Source: Hevea brasiliensis (Eukaryota > Streptophyta > Magnoliopsida > Malpighiales > Euphorbiaceae). Taken from it: 64,000 bases of DNA. Below, one piece after another: positions 1-10,468 of this stretch (position 1 is the stretch's first letter; each line of letters starts with the position of its first letter). The DNA lies in assembly GCF_030052815.1 (NCBI RefSeq), contig NC_079498.1:74200992-74264991 (forward strand). Direction: 5' to 3'. Under the pieces are notes generated by a model, which saw only the letters and a list, made by a program, of their open reading frames with translations, searched no databases and was not told the DNA's origin. A program made the translations under genes and the position numbers.

Positions 1-2974
1 GTTTATGTTATGGGTGTTAGTTTTGTGAAGGAAATTTTGAAGTTTAAATAGTTATTGAGATAACCATTTTTGGACAGCCATGGGGTCACACATTTGATGA
101 TTTATTATGCATATAATTGATGAGAAATAATGTTGATCATGGTAAATTAATATCCTAATGAATTGTTTCACATATATATGGTGATTTTGGCACTTGGATG
201 AGAATTGATGGATTGTAGGGCAATGTGGTGTTGAAGGACAATTTCGGCAGCTTGGGAACCCTTGCATAATTGTATGTATTGATGGAAGTATTGGCAGAAT
301 TGTGGCAATAAGGAATGAAGGATATGTGTATGAAATTATTGTGTAAAGTGTATGTGAGAATTAGTGGTGTTTAGGTGTGTATGTAATGGTATTGAGATAT
401 TGTAAATGTGAATTATATTGGTGTGTTGAGGGTAATGGTAATCTGCCCAAAATAATGTTAATGTAAAGTAGATAATGCTTTTGGTAATGTACCAAAACAG
501 ATTGGTAGGGTATGGAAGTAAACTTTGCAAGTTAAATGTGTGTTTGAAGTGGGGTGTGAAAGGCATAGTGAGGGCAGTGTACATTTTAGCCTATAACCTT
601 AAATGTGTAACCTCAATTGGTATGAGACCAATTTGAGGTGAAACTAGGCACAAAATGTGCCAACTTTCATTGAGAAAACATACCAAAATTCTGCTTGCAA
701 GGTGACCTAAGAAAATGACCAATTCGGATTAGGTGCAATTAGGACCTGAAAAATGACCAATTGGGCAGCAGTGAGTGTTTAGGACATAACTCACTCAAAC
801 CAGGTCCAATTGACCTGAAATTTTGACCAAGAATAGTTACGACCCATACCTACAAGTCTTATGAAGACACCAAAGCCCATAAATGACCATAAGCAAGTCA
901 AACAACTTGCACAAGTTCGGGTCCAAAAACTGGCCGAACCAGAATTGACCAATTTGACCTAAAATTGACCTAAAATGGTACCATTTGACCAGCAAGAGTG
1001 TAATGACCATAACTCGGTCTACTTAACTCGGATTGACCTGAAATTTTGCCCCGCGTGCAATAAGACCTAGATCTACAAGTTTGTAGTTTTGACCGAGACC
1101 CGAAAACCGAGGGAACTAGATCGTCCGGTTAGGTCAAACCAGTGTCCAGGAATCCAGCAATTTGCATTAAAATGCACTAAGCAAGGAAATGACTTTGGTA
1201 AAACATACCAAACCTAAAACCTTATCGAATGTGACATATTAACGACACTAAAACCTAATTTACCTAAAACGCAACGAGGGTCGGTATATTAGGTGATTAA
1301 GTGAAAAATTGAGTTCAGTGCATTATTTACCAAACATTATCGTTAGAGACAATTTAATTTAGTACTGAAACACTTCAAATTGTGTTTCTCAGTTACTAAA
1401 GACTCAGGAAAAGAGAAGGAAACACTGAGTCCAGACCAGGGAGACAGTCATCAGAGGTTTGTGCACAATGAATATTTCTTTTGAATTTTTCAATTGAAAT
1501 AAATATTGACTATTTGTACATTATTGTTTTAAATTGTGGAAATGTCTTTGAATGGGTATTTATTGCTTGAAAAGCATTGTAAATGATTTGAAACTGTGAG
1601 AAATTGTTTGAATGATATTTATGGATACTTATTGCTTAAAAGCATTGTAAATGGTTTGAAATTGTGGGAAAATTAGTTTAGTGTGATTTGTGAAAATCGA
1701 AGTTAATTATGAATTGTGTTGCCATTTTGTGAATGAAATTATGACTTTGGAAATTTATTGGATTCTCACGAATCATTTGAATAAAATGTTTGGAATTGAT
1801 TTTGTGTTCGCACTTAGCATGACAGTATCGTATCATTCCTTCTCCAATTATGGGGTTGTGATCGTTTATTTCCTTCTCCATTTATGGAGTCATGATCGTT
1901 TATTTTTCCCTCTCTGGTTTACGGTTGAGGTGATCGGATGAGTACTCATTATATAGCTAGCTCCCCTTCCTCATTGATTTCGATTAGTGAGGTTGTGATT
2001 GCTTTGTCGTGGTGTACAACACGGCATTGATCGGAAATTTGTGTCATGGCTTAAGTTGTGAATGAATTGGCAACACTGTATTCTTAAATTATTCGACTAA
2101 ATTGCGTTATTATGTATTGTGAGATTGTGAAATTGATTTAAACTCTTGTTGACATATACTGTCTATTGAATTCAACCATGATCTGACTTATTGAAAATTA
2201 TTGTAATATTGACAAATGGAGTTTAAATTCTTGTTGACATTTATTGTCTTGAATTTAACTATGATTTTAAGTATCCACTATTTACATGACTTATGAATTG
2301 TGATTTGAAATTATATTTGGTTAATGTTGTGCACCACTGAGACATTGTCTCAAATGATAGCTTTTAATTGTCGCAGTAGAGAGACAGCATGTGGCAAGCA
2401 GACTAGGCCGCATATACATCCAAATGAGGGATTTCTGTATAATGAGTATACCAATATTTTGCATTTTGTAATCAGAATGTATGACATTTGTATGTACATT
2501 TTGTTTTTGGTTTTGAGCAGTTGTAAATTCAAATTGTACCTTGAAGTTGTAAAATAATTACGAAATGCTTTGACTTGTAAAAGTCAGATTATATTTCATT
2601 ATCTCAGACTTTGAAAAATTTCTCTGGAAGTGAGTTGATAAATTGTTGTGTTGAGAAATGTATTGGAGTTGAGATTTGGAAAATTATTGAAGTACTTTTT
2701 ACAGGTTTTCTGAAGAACTGTTTTATCCAAAATACAGATGGCACTCTGCCAAAATTTTTACAGAAATTCCAAGTAAACCAAATGAGTTAGTTATTTCACT
2801 CAGTTCACCAAAGTCTTTAACACCTGTAAATAGTGCTCACCACTGTAAAAGAAGTAAGAAAAGTTTTTAAAATCCCTTGTAGTGTATTTAATGGGTTATC
2901 AGTAGACGGAGTTGGTAATTCATTAGGTATACTACGGGATCATGTTATGCCTTACTGAGGGGTAGGGTGTGACA
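1..2974 (+). repeat. Tek-1: 3' LTR of a Tekay-type chromovirus, 5' end outside window
   Basis: This stretch has no credible gene. Its right end (GGGGTAGGGTGTGACA) matches the LTR ends of Tek-4 at 47162 and 59158, and several internal blocks match Tek-4: the block around 1440-1475 before GTTTGTGCACAATG, the CACCACTGAG block at 2333-2341, and the block near 2704-2760 ending in a GAAGAACTGTTTT motif. No primer binding site follows the end. Copia RNase H sequence follows directly, so this is the 3' LTR of an element whose body lies left of the window. Full LTRs of this subfamily are about 3.5 kb, so about 0.5 kb is missing. The short open frames within it are chance. Confidence 0.8.
2338..2375 (+). 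other. Two-hairpin block in Tek-1 LTR
   Basis: After CACCACT lies a perfect stem TGAGAC/GTCTCA with a 3-nt loop (2338-2352). A weaker second stem (GATA/TGTC with one wobble pair) follows up to the CGCAG motif. The same arrangement with different stem bases occurs in Tek-2, Tek-3, Tek-4 (both LTRs) and Tek-5. Confidence 0.5.
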
Positions 2975-2975
2975 T

Positions 2976-3557
2976 TCCCCAACTGTTGCTCATTGGGAAG
3001 TCTTGGAAAAAATCTTGTGTTATCTGAAGGGCACTCCAGGAAGAGGTTTGTTATATGGTAATCATGGACATGTGAATGTTGAATGTTTTTCAGATACCGA
3101 CTGGGCTGGATCTAAGGTTGATTGGAGGTCAACTACTGGATATTGCATTTTTATTGGAGGAAATTTGGTGTCTTAGAGAAGCAAGAAGCAGAGTGTAGTT
3201 TCTCGATCTATTGCTGAATCCGAATACAGAGCCATGGCACAATCAGTATGTGAGGTAATGTGGATACTTCAATTACTAGATGAGACAGGTTTTAAGACCT
3301 CCCTGTCTGCGAAATTGTGGTGTGATAATCAAGCTGCTCTTCATATTGCTTCTAATCTGGTGTTTCATGAGCGAACCAAACATATTGAGATTGATTGTCA
3401 CTTTATTCGTGAAAAGATTCAACAATAGATCATCTCAACAGGACACATCAAAACTGGAGAACAGTTAGGAGATATTTTCACAAAAGCTCTGAATGGAGCT
3501 AGGATTGACTACATTTGTAACAAGTTGGGCGTGATTAACATCTATGCTCCAACTTGA
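2976..3557 (+). pseudogene. Ale-1: Copia RT tail and RNase H remnant
   Basis: One frame of 193 codons runs from the end of the reverse transcriptase through RNase H to the natural end of a Copia polyprotein. Seen in order: HWEVLEKILCYLKGTPGRG at the start, the SDTDWAGS motif of RNase H, STTGYCIF, a serine/alanine/glutamate-rich SIAESEYRAMA, the WCDNQAALHIASN motif, HERTKHIEIDCHFIREKI, and an end motif GDIFTKAL. Two in-frame stops break it, one at a conserved Trp (TGG to TAG, about 3174) and one near 3426. The upstream part is cut off exactly at the Tek-1 LTR end, so Tek-1 probably inserted into this element and the rest lies left of the window. The wording resembles Ale/Retrofit-type Copia, but the lineage is not firm. 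Confidence 0.85.
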
Positions 3558-3564
3558 GGGGGAG
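3557..3564 (+). other. Polypurine tract of Ale-1
   Basis: A GAGGGGGAG purine run directly precedes the LTR start TGTTATGG and overlaps the last base of the pol stop codon. Its position is that of the plus-strand primer of Copia elements. Confidence 0.7.
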
Positions 3565-3772
3565 TGTTATGGAAAGTCAATCACTATGTTATGGAAAGTC
3601 AATCACTATATTATTTCTCTGTATATTTTGTATTCTGCATTCCTATTTAGGATTTCTTATTTAGGATTTCTTCCTAATTAGTAGAACACAATTATAAGAA
3701 TCAATTGTATATATATATACCCATGTACAGATTAATTGATATCAATGAGAATCATCTCTTTCTACAATTACA
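3565..3772 (+). repeat. Ale-1 3' LTR, short (about 208 bp)
   Basis: The LTR starts with TGTTATGGAAAGTC right after a polypurine tract and ends with AATTACA before sequence of LCop-1. Its first 23 bases are tandemly duplicated (ATGTTATGGAAAGTCAATCA at 3565 and again at about 3588), so a few bases near the start are a local duplication. Because the end is intact and LCop-1 coding sequence follows at once, Ale-1 most likely inserted into LCop-1 near the end of its RNase H. Only the right side of that insertion is in the window. Confidence 0.7.
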
Positions 3773-3787
3773 ATATCTTAGACCTAT

Positions 3788-5596
3788 CTACTCAAGATGT
3801 CGGTCTAACTGAGTCTGTGACATAGGCTTAGTGAATGGATCAGCTGGATTTTCAGCTGATGCTATTTTCTGCATGGCTACATCGCCTCGCCCAACTATTT
3901 CTCTGATAATGTGGTAGCGCCTTTCTATGTGTTTGGATTTCTGGTGAGACCTTGGTTCCTTAGCCTGTATGACTGCTCCATTGTTGTCACAGTGTAGTGG
4001 AACTGCTGACTCAATGGAAGGAACTACTGTAAGTTCTGTCACGAATTTCTTTATCCAAACAGCTTCCTTTGCAGCATCTGATGCAGTAATATACTCAGCC
4101 TCTGTAGTGGAATCTGCAGTCGTGCTCTGTTTGGAACTCTTCTAACTGACTGCACCTCCATTACAAAAGAACACATATCCAGAGGTAGACTTTCTATCAT
4201 CGATATCTGATTGGAAATCAGAATCAGTATAACCATCCAATTGCAAGTCTCCACCTCCATAAATCAAGAATAAATCCTTAGTTCTTCTCAAGTACTTAAG
4301 GATATTCTTGATAGCTATCCAGTATTCCAAACCTGGATTGGATTGATACTTTCTAGTCAAACTAACAACATATGTGATATCTGGCCTAGTACACAACATT
4401 GCATACAATAAACTTCCAATAGCCGAAGCATATGGAATCCTGGCCATCTTATCTCTTTCTTCAGGTGTCTTTGGAGACATCTCTTTAGAAAGGTGGACAC
4501 CATGTCTCACTGGTAACAATCCTCTCTTGGAATCAAGCATGTTAAACCTCTTTAACACCTTTTCCAAGTATAGACTTTGGGATAAACCAATTATTCTTTT
4601 CGCTCTATCTCTATAGATGCGAATCCCAAGAATATAAGTTGCCTCCCCTAAGTCTTTCGTGGAGAATTTATTTGACAACCATACCTTTATAGTTGTCAAC
4701 ATACCTGTGTCATTACCCATCAACAGTATGTCATCCACATATAAGACAAGAAAAGTGATAGCACTGTCACTAACCTTCTTATATACACATGGCTCATCCT
4801 CATTTTTGATAAAACCAAAGGATTTAATGACTTTATCAAAACGGATGTTCCAACTTCTCGAAGATTGTTTCAACCCATAAATGGATCGCTTTAGCTTGCA
4901 TACCTTGGAACCATCTTGGGATTCAAAACCCCTAGGTTGTTCCATGAAAATGTTTTCTTCAATGTATCCATTGAGAAAAGCTGTTTTGACATCCATTTGC
5001 CAAATCTCATAATCATAGTATGCAGCTATTGCTAATAAAATACTAATTGATTTAAGCATGGCTACAGGCGAGAAAGTCTCCTCATAGTCGACTCCTTACC
5101 TTTGATGAAACCCTTTCGCTACTAGCCTTGCCTTATAGGTCTCTACCTTTCCATCAGAACCAATTTTCTTCTTAAAAACCCATTTGTTCCCTATAGGTAC
5201 AATACCTTTAGGTGGGTCAACAAGATCCCAAACTTGATTCTTATACATGGAATCAATCTCGGATTTCATAGCATCAATCCATTTTAAAGAGTCTATATCT
5301 GATATAGCTTCTTCATAGGTAAGTGGATCATCTCCATGATCCACTTCTTCATGAGTAGACAACTCTTGTTCTTCTTCATGAAGAAAACCATATCTCACTG
5401 GTGGGTGAGATACCCTGGTTATTCTACGAGGAACAGGTGTAGATGTTTCATCAACGGATATAGGTTGACTAGATGGATCTATATCCATCTGATCTGTTGG
5501 TTGGTCAGAATTCTCCAATTCTAAATCCATTTGCCTTCCTTCGCCTCCTTCTTGAACAAACTGTTGTTCAAGAAATGTGGCATCTCTACTTATCAC
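3788..5596 (-). pseudogene. LCop-1 reverse transcriptase and RNase H
   Basis: Starting after the integrase tail, the frame shows the acidic linker (HEEEQELSTHEEVDHGDD), the RT start (NKWVFKKKIGSDGKVETYKA), WQMDVKTAFLNG, KRSIYGLKQSSRSW, the catalytic YVDD at 4730-4741 and the GIRIYRD region. RNase H follows with DSDFQSDIDDRKSTSGY, TEAEY, HCDNNGAV, KSKHIERRYHIIRE and the NPADPFTKP end motif. It is broken by a stop at about 5097 (Gln in LCop-2) and by a Trp to TAG change at about 4141. The RT core from 4142 to 5059 is open for 305 codons, so this is the best kept part of the element. Confidence 0.9.
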
Positions 5597-5602
5597 AACC
5601 TT

Positions 5603-6879
5603 TTATGAAGTAGGCAAATAAAAATAATATCCAAAACTATCTTTTGGATATCCAACAAATTGACCTTTTTCTGACCTGGTCTCCAATTTATCAGCGTTCA
5701 ACTTTTTGATATAAGCTGGACAACTCCAAATCTTAACATGCTTAAGACTTGGTTTTCTTCCATGCCATATCTCATAAGGTGTGGAAGAAACTGATTTTGA
5801 CGGAATCCTATTCAGAATATACAAAGCTGATTCTAATGCAAATCCTCAAAAGGAGATTGGCATATCAGTATAGCTCATCATACTACGTACCATATCCAAT
5901 AGGGTACGATTTCTCCTTTCAGATACACCATTCAGCTGTGGCATTCCTAGAGGAGTCAGCTGAGAAACAATGCCATGCTCTCTCAAGTATTCATCAAATT
6001 CAATACTCAAATATTCACCTCCACGATCTGATCGAAGAGCTTTAATACTCTTTCCTGTTTAATTTTCTACTTCATATTTAAATTCTTTAAACTTTTCAAA
6101 GGATTCATGTTTGTATTTCATCAAATACAAATACCCAAATCTTGATTTATCATCAGTAAAGGCAATAAAATAATGAAAGCCCCTCTAGCCATTTCTTTAA
6201 ATGGACCACATACATCACTATGTATTAGCTCCAAAATATTTTCAGCTCTTTGCCCTTGTCCAACAAAGGGTGATCTAGTCATTTTGCCCTGAAGGCAATA
6301 TTCACAAGTTGGAGTAGGCTCAGAGCCCAATAAGGATAGAATCCCCATTTTCTCCAGTTTTACAATCCTATCTTCTGCAACATGACATAACCTTAAGTGC
6401 CAAATATATTTTGAACTTGAGTTGGTTTTCACCATGGCATTACATTCTTTTAGATCACTTGCATTCAATTTGTGTTTGTCATTATTATCCAAATAATAAA
6501 GACCATCATTCATATAACCCGAACCAACATATTTATTTCCAAAATAAATATTGCAAACATCATCTGTGAACTGAAATTCATAGCCATTTCTGGTCAAACT
6601 AGATATAGAAATGATGTTCTTAAAAGCATCGGGTACATATAAAATATTATCCAAATGCAAAACATGTCCAAACATGTAAAAAGATTTAGATCGTATGGCT
6701 AAAGCTTCAACAGTTGAGCCATTGCCAATCCAGACTCTAATATCTTGAGAATGCAAGCTGCTACTATTTGCTAGCTCCTGCATATCATTAGAAATGTGAG
6801 AACTGGCACCAGTATCTAAAACCCAAGTTGTAGATGAACTATGAGTATCATCAGAATCTAAATAACAAGATATGGACAT
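5603..6879 (-). pseudogene. LCop-1 protease and integrase
   Basis: Protease: WVLDTGASSHI carries the aspartic catalytic triad D-T-G, followed by the flap region and the NIISISSLTRNGYEF motif. Integrase: the zinc-binding part reads WHLRLCHVAEDR with a later CEYCLQGK, followed by the IHSDVCGPF catalytic strand, RSDRGGEYL and the NGVSERRNRTLLDM glutamate region. The tail has GYPKDSFGYYFY. A frameshift near 6181 and stops near 6062, 5848 and 5602 (a Trp and a Gln among them) break it. LCop-2 has lost the matching protease segment, so this is the only protease of the family in the window. Confidence 0.85.
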
Positions 6880-6942
6880 ACCTTCCGAAGGTGTATCCTT
6901 CTTGTCCTTCAGAGAAGCAAGATACTCTGGGCAGTTCCTTTT

Positions 6943-7743
6943 CTAATGCCCATCCTTTTGGCAGTGGAAACACTTTCCTTTGCCTCCATCAGCTTTAGTC
7001 TTCCTTTTCTGTTTAGCTATTTTCTTGGAAGGACTAGGAATCTGAGGTTTCTTTTTCTTATTGCCCTTTTTCTTGCTGGACTTTCCAGCAGAAGAAGATG
7101 CAATCAAAGCTACCACTTTTCCTTTATTGCCCGGCATATTCTTTTGGGCAATAACCAGCATGTTGAGTAAACCTGCTAAGGTGCATTCCTGTTTAGTCAT
7201 ATAGAAATTTGTCACAAAATTCCCAAAAGACTCAGGAAGGGACTGAAGGATCAAATCCGTTTGTAGTTAGAAATCCATGTTGAAGTCAAGATGTTCCAAC
7301 TGCTCAATCAGCCGAATCATCTTGTGGACATGATCTCCAACATTCTGTCCCTCAGTCATCCTCATACGGAATAGCTGTCTAGATATCTCATACCTAGCAT
7401 TCCTGTTGTGCTCACCATACAACTCTTGTAGGTTAAGGAGGATCTCACTCGCACTCAACATGTTCTCATGCTACTTTTGTAACTCATTACTCATGGAAGC
7501 AAGCATGTAACACTTAGCTCTCATAACATGCTCCTTCCACTTATCCAAAGTTTCATGTTCCTCTTGTGTGGCCTCTGGAGGTAAAGGACCAGGAACATTT
7601 GAATCTAGAACATATCCTATATGTTCAAGGTTCAGGACAAGTTTCAAATTTCTTAGCCAATCAGACAGATTAGGTCCTGTCAACCTATTGCGATCAAGTA
7701 TGCTTGCAAGGATATTGGATGGTGGTGGTTGTTCTGTGCTCAT
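6943..7743 (-). pseudogene. LCop-1 gag with zinc knuckle
   Basis: The start codon at 7743 opens MSTEQPPPSNILASIL, the same start as in LCop-2 at 25261. The capsid-like part has WLRNLKLVL, DKWKEHVMRAKCYMLASMS, LYGEHNRNARYEISRQLF and LIEQLEHLD. A lysine-rich basic stretch and a CCHC knuckle (CFHCQKDGH) follow. Inside the knuckle a Trp codon has become TAG (at about 6943), and two more stops lie near 7468 and 7262. The product would coat the element RNA in the cytoplasm. This copy cannot make it whole. Confidence 0.85.
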
Positions 7744-7943
7744 TTTTATCAGAAAATTAACTACAGAAAATAACTAGATTAATTAGTAAATGTATCATGT
7801 AATTAACCAAAATGATTATGGTCTTTTAATCAAATTAGTCCTCCCACTAACTTAGAGAATCCTACACTTCCAAAGTAGAAAACGAAAATCCTAGTTGGAT
7901 GGATTTCTAGTGGGTGATTGAATTCTTATAATTCTATTGATCA

Positions 7944-8160
7944 TCCTCAGGTACATCCATTATTGGAATTACAATAAACTATAAGTGAACAACTCCTTGC
8001 CCATCACATCTCATGTGAGGTTCAATCCTTTACCTAGCCCCTAATGCTCAAAATCTCAGGTACATCCATTATTGACTTATCTTACATTAGTTAAGTTGAT
8101 CCCATTGAGCCAGTAATTATGCAAATAATTTTAATGTCCTTAGGCACATCCAATATTGGC
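7944..8160 (-). repeat. Three copies of a leader motif in LCop-1
   Basis: Read on the minus strand, the motif CCAATAATGGATGTACCTGA occurs at 7944-7966, 8054-8075 and, with small changes, 8138-8160. The spacing is about 110 and 85 bp. The same three copies with similar spacing are present in LCop-2 (24845-25060), so the set predates both insertions. Confidence 0.7.
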
Positions 8161-8931
8161 CACCAAACCATTTACATATTTACAACATCTCATGCTTAAC
8201 AATTATTCTTAAGAAAATCTCTTAAATTAATTGCATCTTATACAACTATTTAAAATTTCTTAAAATAATTGCCCCAATGGAGGGCCTATGTTATAATTAC
8301 TTTAATTATAGCATTTCCAACTTAATCATTTGTTTGGAAGATTTTATAGTCATCCTAATTACTATTAAGGTCTCACTTTGCACATTATCCATTTAGCATG
8401 CATATATCATATAATTGCATACATTCCCATACAACTCATGCATTCATAGATAAGCAGTAAATATGGTATGATCATGGACTTTCTAAGGGATTCAATTCTG
8501 AGCCACCAAGAATTGAATCAGGGCATTCCTAGGTGCATTTCATTCATTCATTTTACAAGAGTTACTGAAGGAGTACATAATCAACACTTGATCTTGAATT
8601 CCTCCCACTGGTCCCACTAATGCTCTTGACCTCCTTGAACTTCTTGCATTCCAATATTACGTAGTAATCCTTGGCATACCAAGGCGAATTTACAAGAACT
8701 TAAATAAATGAAATTACAACCCAATAATTATTACAAACTTAATAATACATGCCCAAAATAAATTAAAATAAATTAATTAATTTACAATCCCAAAGAAACA
8801 TAAAAGAAATAAATCTAATCACATTGGTCTTTTATAGTCCATGATCATCTATCATGCATATCACTATTTAACAATTAAATAAAACAAATATACTTAAATT
8901 AAATTGAATATCTCATATTTAAATTAAAAAT

Positions 8932-9262
8932 CCAGATTTGAATATGATTCAAATAAATTTAAAAATTCAGATTTGAATCTCATTCAAACAAATTTAAAAA
9001 TTCAGATTTAAATCACATTCAAAAAACTTTAAAAATTCAAATTTGAATCACATTCAAACATTTTTTAAAAAATCAGATTTGAATCACATTCAAACAAATT
9101 TAAAAAATCATATTGGAATTTTATTCAATCAATTTTAAAAAATCAGATTTAAATATGATTCAAACAACTTTAAAAATTCAGATTTGAATCACATTCAAAT
9201 AACTTTTAAAATTCAGATTTGAATCACATTCAAACAAATTTTAAAATTCTGATTTGAATCAT
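8932..9262 (-). repeat. Tandem hairpin array in LCop-1 leader
   Basis: Nine full units and one half unit of 33-37 bp. Each contains a short inverted repeat, typically TTTGAAT-CAC-ATTCAAA, separated by T/A-rich spacers ending in AGATT. Several units have changes that weaken the stem. LCop-2 has the same number of units. Confidence 0.8.
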
Positions 9263-9511
9263 AATTTAATTGTGTGATAAAAATTCTAATTAAAAAATTT
9301 AATTTGACATAAAATGGATCTTAGATCATACAATAATTGCACATTCCCCATCCATTCACCTTTGCACACCATTGTGGTGCATCAACCATGCGCACCACGG
9401 TGTTCATCATTTGTGCCGCCACTTAGGCTTTGCAAACAGCAATGAACTTTTGATCTCATGATCAAACACAAAATTAAATCATATAAAAATAAATCTAAAT
9501 GGCAAATATAG

Positions 9512-9525
9512 TGGCTCTGATACCA
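9512..9525 (-). other. Primer binding site of LCop-1 (initiator tRNA-Met type)
   Basis: The minus strand reads TGGTATCAGAGCCA two bases after the LTR end. This complements the 3' end of plant initiator methionine tRNA, the usual minus-strand primer of Copia and many Gypsy elements. LCop-2 has lost this site. Confidence 0.9.
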
Positions 9526-10061
9526 ATTGAAAGAACGGAAGTATGAAAAACACAAGTTTATACCATTGAATTCAAAAATTTTCACCTATGGTCACATGCA
9601 TCATGCAAGATTTATTTTTATCTATTTGATTTCAATGATAAACAACATATTAAAACTCTTTTAATATGTTTTTGGATCTGTATTTTCCATTTAAGATTTT
9701 AAAATTAATCAGATTAATTTTAGAACCCTAGATTAAATCAAGAACGATTACACTAACCTCTTGATGCACTGCAGCGTGTCTGCGCCTTTGAGATTTGTCT
9801 TCAGGACACCAGATGTTGTCCCTCTAGTTTGTCCACACCAAGAACACCTATCGCAGCCCTTGAACATCTTCTAAAGCTTTTTCTATTAATTAGAAATTCA
9901 AGTTCTACCTTTTAAGAGATTAGAGATGTAAATAGGACACTAGAAATAGATGGCTAATCTCTTTGAATTGATAAGAGATGAAGAAGAATAGATGAAGAGC
10001 TTCAAAATGGCATGACAAAGGAGTGGAGTGGCTGCTGGTTGTTTTTCTTTTTCATAACAAC

Positions 10062-10212
10062 TGTAATGGCCCGACCCACTAGTGATATTGTCCGCTTTGG
10101 GCCGAAGCTCTCACGGTTTTAAAACGCGTCACTAGGGGTTACGAACCACCAACTTATAAACCCAGCATCTCTCCCGTGTTTTGTCGATGTGGGATTTGCC
10201 TAGGGTGTTATA
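10062..10212 (-). repeat. TRIM 3' LTR (element orientation)
   Basis: A 151-bp LTR ending TGTAATGGCC on the plus strand. It differs from its partner by only a few bases (for example AACGCG against AATGCA in the middle). The outer end has CA to TA at the inner boundary (GTTATA instead of GTTACA). Confidence 0.9.
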
Positions 10213-10286
10213 ATCCACCCCCCCTTATGAGACTCAGCGTCCTCACTGAGGTTTGCCCCATCATCGTTCAAGGTTGCACGCGGAGC

Positions 10287-10299
10287 GGCTCTGATACCA
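10287..10299 (-). other. TRIM primer binding site
   Basis: Minus strand TGGTATCAGAGCC, complementary to the initiator tRNA-Met 3' end, four bases inside the 5' LTR. Confidence 0.9.
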
Positions 10300-10303
10300 C
10301 AAA

Positions 10304-10454
10304 TGTAATGGCCCGGCCCACTAGTGATATTGTCCGCTTTGGGCCGAAGCTCTCACGGTTTTAAAATGCATCACTAGGGGTTACGAACCACCAACTTATA
10401 AACCCAGCATCTCTCCCGTGTTTTGCCGATGTGGGATTTGCCTAGGGTGTTACA
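10304..10454 (-). repeat. TRIM 5' LTR (element orientation)
   Basis: A 151-bp LTR. In the minus direction it starts TGTAACACCCTAGG and ends GGGCCATTACA, then four bases and the primer site. Confidence 0.9.
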
Positions 10455-10460
10455 ACAACA

Positions 10461-10468
10461 CTTATATA
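10461..10468 (-). promoter_or_regulatory. TATA-like box in LCop-1 5' LTR
   Basis: The minus strand reads TATATAAG. The other copies have TATTTAAG or similar at the same place (for example about 22938 and 30356). The TRIM lies a few bases downstream, so it separates this box from any start site 25-35 bases away. Transcription from here has not been shown. Confidence 0.5.

Larger units (their letters stand above)
7744..9527 (-). other. LCop-1 leader between primer site and gag
   Basis: About 1.8 kb of very AT-rich sequence with no credible gene. It holds three copies of a 20-bp motif (7944-8160) and a nine-unit hairpin array (8932-9262), both conserved in LCop-2. The unusual length suggests a structured leader used for translation start, packaging or dimer formation. 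That role is inference. Confidence 0.7.
10062..10454 (-). mobile_element. TRIM element (393 bp) with both LTRs and 5-bp target duplication
   Basis: Two 151-bp direct repeats flank a 91-bp core. In the minus direction the core has TGGTATCAGAGCC four bases after the first LTR and a polypurine tract (AAGGGGGGGTGG) before the second: the plan of a terminal-repeat retrotransposon in miniature, with no coding capacity. The duplication ACAAC is at 10057-10061 and 10455-10459. Uninserted copies of the host LTR (for example 32684-32692 on the same strand) have a single ACAAC here, which proves the insertion. It must have been mobilised by proteins of another element. I saw no 5S rRNA-like domain of the kind Cassandra TRIMs carry. 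Confidence 0.93.

Noticed and set aside
1690..1941. Open frame in the Tek-1 LTR with hydrophobic residues
   Set aside because: It lies inside an LTR, shows no known motif and is not kept in the related Tek-4 LTRs.
3565..3610. Two adjacent LTR starts suggesting a second insertion
   Set aside because: The repeated 23 bases lie back to back with no target duplication or other sequence between; a local duplication explains it.
9512..9525. tRNA gene remnants at the TGGTATCAGAGCC sites
   Set aside because: Only the 13-14 bases complementary to the tRNA 3' end are present; they are primer sites.
10062..10454. Cassandra-type TRIM with a 5S rRNA domain
   Set aside because: The size and plan fit a TRIM, but no 5S-like internal promoter sequence was found in the 151-bp LTRs.
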